NCBI GenBank assembly: GCA_964478165.1
Contig: CAYZGU010000041.1
Coordinates: 62,001 to 126,000 of the forward strand
Source of the DNA: CAYZGU01 sp964478165
GTDB lineage: Bacteria > Poribacteria > WGA-4E > JAJDTR01
DNA: 64,000 nt
Direction of reading: 5' to 3'
Below the pieces are notes generated by a model. It was given only the letters and a program-made list of their open reading frames with translations, was not told the DNA's origin and did no database searches. The position numbers and the translations under genes are program-made. This document shows positions 51,211-60,406 of this stretch, piece by piece (within the stretch, counting starts at the first letter, position 1; the number at the start of each line of letters is the position of its first letter).

Positions 51211-51936
51211 ATGAAGACGCTATCTCAACCTATTGTCCAGAGCTTTGAGTCACCTCAACACCCCGATTCATGTTCATTTCGCGTCCTGGCAATTGGCATA
51301 GTCAGTTCGCTGATTATTGGTCTCGGAGCCACCTATAACATGATGGTGATTCACGGTTCCTGCATGGCGATTGGTTTCAGCAGAGCAGCGAAAGTCTATG
51401 TTTTCTTTGTACTAGCCTTCATCCGTCAATACTGGACTCGGACGTTTGAATCCAACGTTCGCCCTGAGAATCACGGAATCGAAAACAGTAACATGATGCT
51501 AGTTGTCGCGTGTTCCACCCCCACAATGAGATATAGCGCGCAAATAAGACCAATCATTACTGCGCCATTCCACTTTGCCACACCTGAAAACAACTGGGGA
51601 GACATGATCCAGTCTCATATTAACGCGTGGCTCACACCGCAGAGCGAGCTAGGCATTAATTACTTTTACGAAGGACTCTCAAGTTGGGAACCTCGAACCC
51701 CTTGGTATATCAGGTTGAGACCATGGATAATCTGGGCAAGTTTGGCCATTACAGTATATTTCGTGACGATCTGTATCATGTTGACGTTAAGCACACAATG
51801 GATGGAGCACGAAAGACTTGCGTATCCGTTGGCACGACTTTCATGCGAAAAGGCTGACCGAAAGTGCGCCTCACTGCTCAAACCACTTTTTCGGAACCGC
51901 CCCCTGTGGTTGGGATTCGCATCGCGTTTGGCATAG
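51211..51936 (+). pseudogene. Truncated DUF6785-like membrane protein
   Basis: About 240 residues that align with the N-terminal 40 percent of the intact protein at 37618-39594: TAPFHFATPENNWGDM matches TAPFYYATPENEYALF, MEHERLAYPLARLSCEKA matches DEERLVFPVAKFGLEIA and LFRNRPLWLGFA matches FFKNRYMWVGFG. A stop at 51934-51936 ends the frame where the family continues with many more helices, and none of these is found downstream. The first helices are also poorly conserved. Confidence 0.75.
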
Positions 51937-52505
51937 CAAGCTAGAAGGGGCTCAACTTCTACAATCCCGCTATCCCACATTTATGAGGGTATTCGTATGA
52001 AGGAATAAGCGTGAAACACGTACATAGAACACCCCAAATGCATTACCCGTTAAATAAAAGAAGTAGCCAAATTATTTCGAAGACCCTAGTATAAAGGCCC
52101 GATTTATTTCACTTAATCAACAGAAATAGATTCAATCTACGTGTAAACACGCCAGAAACACGCAGCGGAAAGTACTTGGCTGGCACTTCTTTTCTGAAAG
52201 CTCGATTCCAACTTGAACAAGAACTCCCTAACTAAACTCTGTGGGCAGAGATACGAATTCAGCACTCGGGAACAATCGGCTACCTATGCAGTTAATGAGT
52301 GGCACTAGATACTAATCAGCGACGTTCAAATGATACGACTCCTTAGCACGTCTGCGAAGGATCTTTTTCATCCACTTGGAAAAATCACTCTGTTATGATA
52401 TAATAATATATTCCTCTATATACCCAGATGATTCCAGTTCTTAAGCCTTGAGGTCGACCCGGTGTCGGGCCGTCCCTACGTAGCCTCTCTGAAGAGGATA
52501 TGACA
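51937..52505. other. Intergenic region with promoter
   Basis: No gene is seen. The right part carries a strong promoter-like pair (52376-52404) about 100 bases before the aminotransferase gene. Confidence 0.45.
52376..52404 (+). promoter_or_regulatory. Sigma-70 promoter of the aminotransferase gene
   Basis: TTGGAA at 52376-52381 and a perfect TATAAT at 52399-52404 are 17 bases apart; the gene starts about 100 bases further on. Confidence 0.65.
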
Positions 52506-53876
52506 ATGCAAACACATCAAACAGAGTTGTCTCCAAAGGACTACCGAAAAATAGATCAAGCCCACATCTGGCATCCAATGTTCCAGCACCAGGTTCTAGA
52601 TGACACGGACTTAATGGTACTCAAAGAAGCACATGGTACTACGGTTGTTGACGCGGAAAACCGCGAATACCTGGATGCCCTCTCAGGCCTATGGAATGTC
52701 AATGTAGGGTATGGACGAAAACAAATTGCGGACGCCGTCTATGATCAGATTCAACGCTTACCGTATTATCCTATGTCCCAAATTAACATTCCGGCAACGC
52801 TTCTTGCTGAAAAACTGGCCTCATTGTTGCCAGGAGACTTGAAGCATGTCTTTTTTTGTAACAGTGGTTCCGAAGCGAACGAAACTGCAATTAAGGTGGC
52901 CCGTCAATACGGTCGACAGAAATACCCGGGACAGAATCGACATAAAATTATCGCTCGCTATCGCGGATACCATGGTTTTACCTATGGTGCTATGTCGGCA
53001 ACTGGACAGACTCAACGCCGGAAAGCATTTGAACCGCTTGTCCCGGGTTTTCTACATGCGCATCCGCCGTACTGTTACCGTTGTCCTCTAGGACTGAAGC
53101 ACCCAGAGTGCAACATCGCATGCGCCGATGACGTCGAGAAAATCATTCAATCTGAGGGGGTCGACACGGTAATCGGGGTAATCGTTGAACCCATCATCGG
53201 TGGTGGTGGTGTGATAATCCCTCCCGATGATTACCTGCCTAAACTAAGAGAGATTTGCGATCGACACGAGCTGCTCCTAATCCTCGATGAAGTTATCACC
53301 GGATTTGGACGCACTGGAGCGCTGTTCGCCTATGAACATTGGGACATACGCCCTGACATAATCTCGCTCGCTAAAGGGGCAACGAGTGGGTATCTGCCGC
53401 TAGGAGCAACCGTTGTTACGCCACGGGTATTTGACGCCTTTCGAGGCGATTCTGAGGATGACCGTGAGTTTTCACAGGTCGCCACCTATGGCGGCCATCC
53501 TGTCGCCTGCGCAGCCGCTCTCGCAAACCTACAGATTCTGACGGAAGAACGCTTGTGGGAAAATTCAGCGCGAGTCGGCAAGTACTTGCTTGAAAAGCTA
53601 GCTGGATTACAGGACCTCCTGTTTGTAGGTGACGTCCGTGGAATAGGCCTGATGATGGCCATCGAATTGGTTAAGCCGGATCAAACCAGCATGGATACTG
53701 CCACAACAAATAGGGTTGTAAGCATGATGCGTGACGAAGGAATTCTAATCGGAAAAATAAGTCACACTATGGATGAACCAGAAAATACGATTCTCGTGGC
53801 ACCGCCACTCATATTGACTACGGCAGAAGCAGACCGCATTGCTGACACACTGGGTGTTGTTCTCAGAAGTATTTAG
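52506..53876 (+). CDS. Class III PLP-dependent aminotransferase
   Basis: A 456-residue omega-aminotransferase-type enzyme. IWHPMFQH at the N-terminus, CNSGSEANETAIK (phosphate binding), YHGFTYGAMSATG, LDEVITGFGRTG (PLP aspartate) and SLAKGATSGYLPLGA (Schiff-base lysine) are all in place, followed by YGGHPVACAAALANL. Related enzymes use pyruvate with taurine or beta-alanine; WHPM and the CYRCPLG insert with nearby Cys residues recall that group, but the substrate is an inference. ATG codons at 52500 and 52506 are in frame; AAGAGG is eight bases before the second. Confidence 0.92.
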   Translation: MQTHQTELSPKDYRKIDQAHIWHPMFQHQVLDDTDLMVLKEAHGTTVVDAENREYLDALSGLWNVNVGYGRKQIADAVYDQIQRLPYYPMSQINIPATLLAEKLASLLPGDLKHVFFCNSGSEANETAIKVARQYGRQKYPGQNRHKIIARYRGYHGFTYGAMSATGQTQRRKAFEPLVPGFLHAHPPYCYRCPLGLKHPECNIACADDVEKIIQSEGVDTVIGVIVEPIIGGGGVIIPPDDYLPKLREICDRHELLLILDEVITGFGRTGALFAYEHWDIRPDIISLAKGATSGYLPLGATVVTPRVFDAFRGDSEDDREFSQVATYGGHPVACAAALANLQILTEERLWENSARVGKYLLEKLAGLQDLLFVGDVRGIGLMMAIELVKPDQTSMDTATTNRVVSMMRDEGILIGKISHTMDEPENTILVAPPLILTTAEADRIADTLGVVLRSI

Positions 53877-54370
53877 TTCACTAATGTCCCAAACACAAAC
53901 CATTTAACAATGAACGTTGGATTTGACAGAACAATGTCGACTAATCCAAGACGAACAAGGAGTAATATATTAGCCTATTAGGACTCTTGCTAGATGCCAG
54001 GCACGGATCAAAAAATCAAATGATAGCACCGGCTCCCCGCGCTGAAGGAAAGCCAGTTCTTCACGCAAAATTGTACCACACCGTACTAACTATACTCAGA
54101 CGCCTCGGTGTAACAACAAGCCCGATGAAAATTGTGCCACAAAACACCGTCTTGACCCGGACTGTAAGCAAAACGTATTCTGTCTTCGATATTTCTAATG
54201 CTAAGGACTCTCCGGTGTACCACCCGTTGATTATTGGTTCACATTAGCTCTGATTAGCAAGGGAACGTAGCAATAACCTCCTCACTATACCCCATCTTGG
54301 GGATTACCCATTGCCAAGCCCATTAACGCATAGCCTTTTGCAAGACTCTTTTCTCTGAGAGCACTGAACT
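53877..54370. other. Intergenic region before guaA
   Basis: A 494-base gap. TTGACC (54152-54157) and TATTCT (54176-54181) at 18-base spacing might drive guaA. A CCCC-ATCTT-GGGG hairpin occurs near 54290. No purine riboswitch core was recognised, and the 86-codon frame at 53987-54247 lacks support. Confidence 0.35.
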
Positions 54371-55909
54371 ATGAATACTGAAACAATTGTGGTCTTAGAT
54401 TTCGGATCTCAATACACGCAGCTTATCGCTAGGCGAATTCGTGAGCGTAGCGTATATTGTGAGATCCATCCTTACCACATCTCTATTGATAAATTAAAAG
54501 CATTAAATCCTAAAGGAATTGTTCTATCTGGGGGACCTTCGAGTGTCTACGAGGCAAATGCGCCCCTTCCCGATCCAGACATTTTAACGCTCACGGTCCC
54601 TATCCTTGGTATTTGTTATGGTCTACAAGTCATTGCGCACCTCTCGAAGGGTGGAAAGGTGCATCCCTCTTGCGAACGCGAATTCGGAGCTGCAACCCTC
54701 ATCGGAATCCAGTCCTGTTCTTTATTCCCCAATCAACTCGAGGGAATCGATGTCTGGATGAGTCATGGGGACCGTCTTGACAAATTACCGGACGGATTCC
54801 AGATAATTGGCCACACTCAGAACTCCCCGATCGCAGCAATTGCAGACTTGCACCGCCACATCTACGGCCTACAGTTTCACCCAGAAGTAGTCCATACGAA
54901 AGACGGATGTCGCATCATTTCGAACTTTGTACACGAGATTTGTGATTGCAGCGAGCAGTGGACAATGCGATCGTTTATTGATGGAGCCATAGAAAAGATT
55001 CAGGTCATGACACAAGGCAACCGCGTGCTGTGCGCAGTTAGTGGCGGCGTGGATTCAACAGTACTTGCCGCTCTCCTAAAGCGCGCTATTGGGAACGGAC
55101 TCATCTGTGTCTTCGTAAACAATGGACTCCTGCGTAAAAACGAATCCAACGAGGTGCTATCAAGCTTCCGAGACCTTGGCATTGAGATTTGTTATGTCGA
55201 TGCCACCAATCGTTTTCTGGAATATTTGTCGGACGTGGAAAGCCCTGAGAAGAAACGCACCATCATCGGCACACAGTTTATAGAAGTGTTTAAAGACACT
55301 GTTGCGAATTTGGGAGAAATTGATTATCTGGCCCAAGGCACACTTTATCCCGATGTGATTGAAAGTGTATCGGTAAAAGGTCCTTCCGCTACCATCAAGA
55401 CACACCATAACGTGGGTGGACTCCCTAAGAATCTTCCGTTTACGCTGATTGAACCTTTCCGAGAACTTTTCAAAGATGAGGTCCGCGCTCTCGGATTGGA
55501 ATTAGGACTCCCAAAATCAGTGCTCGGACGACATCCATTTCCTGGTCCGGGCTTAGCGGTGCGTATTATCGGTGCAGTCACACAAGAACGGCTAAATGTT
55601 CTGCGTGAAGCCGATGACATTTTTATCTCGGAACTCCGCAACAATGAGCTGTACGACAACATATGGCAAGCCCTAAGCGTCCTCTTGCCGGTGAAAAGTG
55701 TTGGAGTAATGGGGGATGAACGCACTTACGAAAATGTTTTGGCACTGCGTGGAGTCACAAGTACTGATGGCATGACGGCCGACTGGGCAAAGATTCCATT
55801 CGAAGTGTTGGCCACCATTTCAAATCGTATAATCAACGAAGTTCGCGGTATCAACCGCGTGGTTTACGACATAAGTTCCAAACCACCTAGCACCATTGAG
55901 TGGGAATAG
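54371..55909 (+). CDS. guaA: GMP synthase (glutamine-hydrolysing)
   Basis: A 512-residue enzyme converting XMP to GMP with glutamine. The amidotransferase domain begins VVLDFGSQYTQLIARRIRE, has the nucleophile C82 in GICYGLQ and the His-Glu pair in QFHPEVVHT near 171-173. The ATP-pyrophosphatase P-loop SGGVDSTV lies near 223, and the C-terminal dimerisation domain ends in the typical YDISSKPPSTIEWE. The length is standard. Only a weak purine stretch precedes the ATG. A hairpin terminator follows directly. Confidence 0.97.
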   Translation: MNTETIVVLDFGSQYTQLIARRIRERSVYCEIHPYHISIDKLKALNPKGIVLSGGPSSVYEANAPLPDPDILTLTVPILGICYGLQVIAHLSKGGKVHPSCEREFGAATLIGIQSCSLFPNQLEGIDVWMSHGDRLDKLPDGFQIIGHTQNSPIAAIADLHRHIYGLQFHPEVVHTKDGCRIISNFVHEICDCSEQWTMRSFIDGAIEKIQVMTQGNRVLCAVSGGVDSTVLAALLKRAIGNGLICVFVNNGLLRKNESNEVLSSFRDLGIEICYVDATNRFLEYLSDVESPEKKRTIIGTQFIEVFKDTVANLGEIDYLAQGTLYPDVIESVSVKGPSATIKTHHNVGGLPKNLPFTLIEPFRELFKDEVRALGLELGLPKSVLGRHPFPGPGLAVRIIGAVTQERLNVLREADDIFISELRNNELYDNIWQALSVLLPVKSVGVMGDERTYENVLALRGVTSTDGMTADWAKIPFEVLATISNRIINEVRGINRVVYDISSKPPSTIEWE

Positions 55910-55911
55910 AC

Positions 55912-55932
55912 CCGGCATTCGAATGCCGGTTT
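55912..55932 (+). terminator. Terminator-like palindrome after guaA
   Basis: CCGGCATTC and GAATGCCGG form a perfect palindrome followed by TTT, two bases after the guaA stop codon. The T-run is short. Confidence 0.55.
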
Positions 55933-56093
55933 CAAAAACTTCACTCCGAAGACCGCGCACAGGCGTGGACTGCTTCGTACGCTTAGGCAATTTTGGTTGA
56001 AAGGCTCGGCAGGCTATCGAGATGCATTCTTTAACCGACAGCGTGTTGCCAGCAAGACAGTATTGCTACCTCCTACTATTTAAGGACATGCTG

Positions 56094-58271
56094 ATGACCG
56101 ATCTCCTTGAATCATTGAATCCGCCTCAACGGCAAGCCGTGCAGCATACCCAAGGCCCCTTATTGCTCCTTTCGGGAGCCGGTAGTGGCAAGACACGCGT
56201 AATTACCTATCGAATTGCTCACCTTGTTCGCCACCATCAGGTTTCTCCTCTGAATATTCTCGCAGTAACATTCACTAACAAATCGGCAGGTGAGATGACG
56301 TCCCGTCTTGACCACCTGGTTGGCAAACACATCACTAACTTGCTTTGGGTAGCGACCTTCCATGCAACGTGCGCCCGCATTCTACGAAGAGACATCGAAC
56401 ATCTCGGTTATTCTCGTTCTTTCACAATCTACGACACAGCAGATCAGCTCATGTTGATCAAGGAAATCCTAAAAGCACTGCAAGTTCGCGAAGAAACCAA
56501 TAATCCAAAAGCAATTTTGAGCAGAATAAGTGAAGCAAAGAATGACTTTGTCACACCTGAAAGATTTGCTGACAATGCAGAGGGCTACTTCGAGGAAAAC
56601 GTGGCCAAGATCTATCCTGCTTATCAAACTTATCTACGTCAGAACAATTCCCTGGATTTCGACGACCTGATTATGCTGACTGTCGAATTATTCGGCGCGT
56701 GCCCCGATGTTTTGGAATATTATCAGACCAAATTCCGACACGTTCTCGTCGATGAATATCAAGATACTAATCGCAGCCAGTACCTACTCGTGAATGCCTT
56801 GGCAAAGAAGCATCACAATATCTGTGTTGTGGGCGACGACGATCAATCCATTTACTCATGGCGGGGTGCCGACATCAACAACATCCTCGATTTCGAGAAC
56901 GACTACCCAGGGACAACAGTTTTACGATTAGAGCAAAATTATCGTTCCACCCAGACCATTCTCGAGGCTGCCTATGAGCTCGTGCGCAACAACCGTCAGC
57001 GGAAGGAGAAGAAACTTTGGACTCAGAATGAGATTGGTGAAAAAATCACCTGTTATGAAGCAAAGGACGAGCATGACGAGGCAGGCTATGTTGTCCAGCA
57101 GATTTTCAAATGGCAGGCCGGGGGTATGAAATACGGTGACTGTGTAATATTTTATCGAATTAATGCACAATCGCGTGCTTTCGAAGATGCTCTGACGAGG
57201 GCGAACATCCCCTATCAGATTGTCGGCGGCGTTCGATTTTACGAGCGAATGGAGATCAAGGATGTAATTGCATATTTGCGTGTAATTGTAAATCCCAATG
57301 ACGCAATAAGCCTAAGACGTATTATTAATGTGCCTCGGCGAGGAATAGGAAGCATTACTCTAGAAAATATAGAGGATTTTGCTCGCAGGAACCAGATCTC
57401 GCTGTACGATGCCCTGAAACGCACCGACGAAATCCACACACTTCGCGAAGGAGTGAAGGAGAAAATCCGCGGATTCACCCAATTGCTGGGTGTATTGCAC
57501 ACTCAACGTCCAGTAGAAGAAACCATAAGGGAATTATTACACCTCTCCGGATATCTCAAAGCGCTAGAACGAGAAGAAACAGACGAGGGACAAAACCGTC
57601 TCGAAAACATTAGCGAACTGATTACAGCGGCAGTCGAATATGAGACACACGATTCTGCACCGACCTTGTCAGGTTTCTTGGAGACAATCACATTAGCCGG
57701 TGATGTGGACACCATCAACGACAAAAGTAATGTCCTAACGCTTATGACCCTCCACAGTGCAAAAGGACTTGAGTTTCCAATTGTATTCATGGGCGGAGTT
57801 GAAGAGGGCTCACTACCCCACCAGCGCTCATTTTCCAGTGAGGTCGAACTAGAGGAAGAACGCCGTCTATGTTATGTGGGTTTGACCCGAGCGAAGAAAC
57901 ATGTATATCTACTTCATGCGCGTATGCGCAGAATTTTCGGCAACTTGGATTACCGCATGCCATCGCGTTTCATCGAAGAGATACCATCACGCCTTATTAA
58001 TCAAGAAACCAACACTAATCAAGAAACCGACTATGAATCCGTTCGTGGTCCGGCCGTCAAATCCTATGATCCAGATGAACCAGATTTCGATGACGGCAAT
58101 ACATTTGATTTTAGTATTGGAGAGATTGTGTTTCACCCGAGATTTGGACGTGGAAAAATTACAGGCCTGAGCGGTTATGGTCCTAGTAGTCGACTTAGGA
58201 TTCGATTCGCGCGTGGAGTTGAAAAAACCTTAGTGGCCGAATACGCCCGATTACAAGCCATGGAGGCTTGA
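56094..58271 (+). CDS. pcrA: UvrD/PcrA-type ATP-dependent DNA helicase
   Basis: A 725-residue superfamily 1A 3'-5' helicase for repair and replication. Walker A GAGSGKT is at 28-34, motif Ia AVTFTNKSAGEM follows, motif II is VDEYQDTN, motif III DDDQSIYSWRGAD, motif V TLHSAKGLEFPIVF and motif VI VGLTRAKK. The tail has the PcrA tudor-like domain (GEIVFHPRFGRGKI). The frame is open from 56022, but AAGGA seven bases before ATG 56094 sets the start. In the linker an AATCAAGAAACC repeat (57999-58028) encodes NQETNTNQETD. Confidence 0.95.
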   Translation: MTDLLESLNPPQRQAVQHTQGPLLLLSGAGSGKTRVITYRIAHLVRHHQVSPLNILAVTFTNKSAGEMTSRLDHLVGKHITNLLWVATFHATCARILRRDIEHLGYSRSFTIYDTADQLMLIKEILKALQVREETNNPKAILSRISEAKNDFVTPERFADNAEGYFEENVAKIYPAYQTYLRQNNSLDFDDLIMLTVELFGACPDVLEYYQTKFRHVLVDEYQDTNRSQYLLVNALAKKHHNICVVGDDDQSIYSWRGADINNILDFENDYPGTTVLRLEQNYRSTQTILEAAYELVRNNRQRKEKKLWTQNEIGEKITCYEAKDEHDEAGYVVQQIFKWQAGGMKYGDCVIFYRINAQSRAFEDALTRANIPYQIVGGVRFYERMEIKDVIAYLRVIVNPNDAISLRRIINVPRRGIGSITLENIEDFARRNQISLYDALKRTDEIHTLREGVKEKIRGFTQLLGVLHTQRPVEETIRELLHLSGYLKALEREETDEGQNRLENISELITAAVEYETHDSAPTLSGFLETITLAGDVDTINDKSNVLTLMTLHSAKGLEFPIVFMGGVEEGSLPHQRSFSSEVELEEERRLCYVGLTRAKKHVYLLHARMRRIFGNLDYRMPSRFIEEIPSRLINQETNTNQETDYESVRGPAVKSYDPDEPDFDDGNTFDFSIGEIVFHPRFGRGKITGLSGYGPSSRLRIRFARGVEKTLVAEYARLQAMEA

Positions 58272-58313
58272 AATTCAAGAAATGAATGACAACCAACATG
58301 GCAGGAGGACAAA

Positions 58314-58604
58314 ATGAATACAATTGCGACCGATGAAGTAACACGCGTCGCCAGCCTGGCACGTCTTGAGTTCAACGAAGAACAGACCACACAACTCACC
58401 CTCCATCTCGGACGGGTTCTGGCTTACATCGCCAAACTGAACGAATTGGACACCTCCGACATCCGGCCGACGTCCCATGTTCTTCCGATTCATAGCGTTG
58501 TCAAGGAAGACACCGTCAACTCGTCATGCGATAGAAACCTTATCTCTGCCACAGCGCCTGAGATGGAGGATGGTTATTTCGAAGTACCAAAAGTTATTGA
58601 ATAA
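58314..58604 (+). CDS. gatC: Aspartyl/glutamyl-tRNA amidotransferase subunit C
   Basis: A 96-residue protein, the small subunit of GatCAB, which amidates misacylated Glu-tRNA(Gln)/Asp-tRNA(Asn). VASLARLEFNEEQ and LGRVLAYIAKLNELDT are the family segments, with the extended C-terminal belt. AGGAGG lies six bases before the ATG. gatA follows after 22 bases; gatB is not in the window. Confidence 0.95.
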   Translation: MNTIATDEVTRVASLARLEFNEEQTTQLTLHLGRVLAYIAKLNELDTSDIRPTSHVLPIHSVVKEDTVNSSCDRNLISATAPEMEDGYFEVPKVIE

Positions 58605-58626
58605 TCCACTGGAGAGTATGTAACTA

Positions 58627-60084
58627 ATGTCGCTGAACGAACTCACAGCCCATGAACTGCATGAAAAGTTAGTAGCACTTGAAATCACCTCTTCCCAACT
58701 TACGCAATCAGTATATGATCGTATTGAGGATGTCGAAGGCGTGATCGATGGTTTTATCACATTGACCAAAGAGGCTGCATTTGAACAAGCCGAAGCGACT
58801 GACAATGCTTTGCGCCGTGGTGATAAGGTGCCGCCGTTGGCCGGAATACCGATCGCAATCAAGGATGTTATCTGTACAAACGGAATATTGACTACCTGCG
58901 GCTCGAAGATACTGAAAAACTTCGTTCCTCCTTACGATGCAACTGTAATGAAACACATCCATCAACAGGGAATGGTCATGATCGGCAAGACGAATATGGA
59001 TGAATTCGCCATGGGTTCCTCCACCGAGAATTCAGCCCACGGAATAACTCGTAATCCATGGAACCTGGAAACGATTCCCGGTGGTTCCAGCGGGGGTTCC
59101 GCTGCCGTGGTTGCTGCTGACGAAGCGATCTGCGCACTCGGTTCAGACACAGGCGGTTCAATCCGTCAACCGGCTGCATTCTGCGGCGTCGTCGGGATGA
59201 AACCAACATATGGACGCGTCTCCCGGTTCGGTTTAATAGCGTTTGCATCATCGCTAGACCAGATTGGTCCTTTCGCAAAGGATGTGACTGACTGCGCCTT
59301 ACTCCTAAACGCGATCTGTGGTCACGATGAAATGGACTCAACCTCAATAGACGTCACGACGCCTGATTTTTCACGATGCTTAGTAAACGACGTTAAGGGG
59401 CTCAGAATAGGTATTCCAAAGGAATATTTTGTTGAAGGTATGGATGCGGAAGTGGAGGCCCGCGTCCGAGAAGCGATTGGAGTACTAGACGCTTGTGGCG
59501 CAAAAATCGAAGAGATTTCTTTGCCACACACAGAATACGCGATTGCAACGTATTATATCATTGCCCCCGCTGAAGCCAGCGCCAACTTGGCACGATATGA
59601 TGGTGTGCGATATGGTTTCCGTGCCCAAGACGTCGATGACCTAATTGACATGTACAGGAAGTCACGCAGTGAAGGGTTCGGAAACGAGGTAAAACGTCGT
59701 ATAATGTTAGGTACATATGCACTCAGCACAGGATATTATGATGCATACTACCTTAAAGCACAAAAGGTCCGCACGCTGATTAAATTGGATTTTGACAAGG
59801 CTTTTCAAACTGTTGATGTCATCATTACGCCCACTTCACCGACCACTGCCTTCAAGATCGGCGATCGAACTACCGACCCCTTGCAAATGTATCTGTCGGA
59901 TGTGTTGACAACTCCTTCGAGCCTCGCTGGGTTGCCCGGCATCTCCATTCCATGTGGACTCTCCGAAAATGGATTGCCTATTGGCCTTCAGATTCTTGCT
60001 GCGCCGTTTGATGAAGCAAACGTCCTCCAAGCAGCCTATACCTTTGAACAGAACACCGAACATCAGAAGAAGCCCAATCTGTGA
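58627..60084 (+). CDS. gatA: Aspartyl/glutamyl-tRNA amidotransferase subunit A
   Basis: A 485-residue amidase-signature enzyme that releases ammonia from glutamine for GatCAB. The Ser-cisSer-Lys triad is K79 (PIAIKDV), S154 (GGSSGGS) and S178 (DTGGSIRQPA). The amidase signature continues with GMKPTYGRVSRFG and the C-terminal ITPTSPTTAFKIG and PCGLSENGLPIGLQ. GGAGAG precedes the ATG at a slightly long distance. It is cotranscribed with gatC. Confidence 0.97.
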   Translation: MSLNELTAHELHEKLVALEITSSQLTQSVYDRIEDVEGVIDGFITLTKEAAFEQAEATDNALRRGDKVPPLAGIPIAIKDVICTNGILTTCGSKILKNFVPPYDATVMKHIHQQGMVMIGKTNMDEFAMGSSTENSAHGITRNPWNLETIPGGSSGGSAAVVAADEAICALGSDTGGSIRQPAAFCGVVGMKPTYGRVSRFGLIAFASSLDQIGPFAKDVTDCALLLNAICGHDEMDSTSIDVTTPDFSRCLVNDVKGLRIGIPKEYFVEGMDAEVEARVREAIGVLDACGAKIEEISLPHTEYAIATYYIIAPAEASANLARYDGVRYGFRAQDVDDLIDMYRKSRSEGFGNEVKRRIMLGTYALSTGYYDAYYLKAQKVRTLIKLDFDKAFQTVDVIITPTSPTTAFKIGDRTTDPLQMYLSDVLTTPSSLAGLPGISIPCGLSENGLPIGLQILAAPFDEANVLQAAYTFEQNTEHQKKPNL

Positions 60085-60406
60085 AAGAAGGTCCGACAGA
60101 ACAAGTCGCGTGTATTCTATAAATCAGATGAACACACTCACCTCAGATTCTCCAAATACGAAATCGGTTCGCGATTGTGCCCCATCCGAAAATCAGAATG
60201 CTTGAATCAGGTCTGAATTTTACACGTGTAGATGCGGTACGCACTGCGAAGATTTTCCGCATAAAGACAGGATCAACCACCTGACAGTCTTCCGCAGGCG
60301 AATGCACTGCTTAAGTTATTGAAGGACATGCTCGCTTGCTTTGTGACAGATAGAACAGCTTATAGCAAGCGATTGCACTAATTGATGTTCAGAAGGGAGT
60401 GAACGA
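60085..60406. other. Intergenic region
   Basis: A 322-base gap between gatA and the protease gene; no gene, RNA or clear promoter was recognised. Confidence 0.4.

Noticed and set aside
53987..54247. 86-codon frame before guaA
   Set aside because: No ribosome binding site or recognisable motif; composition looks random.
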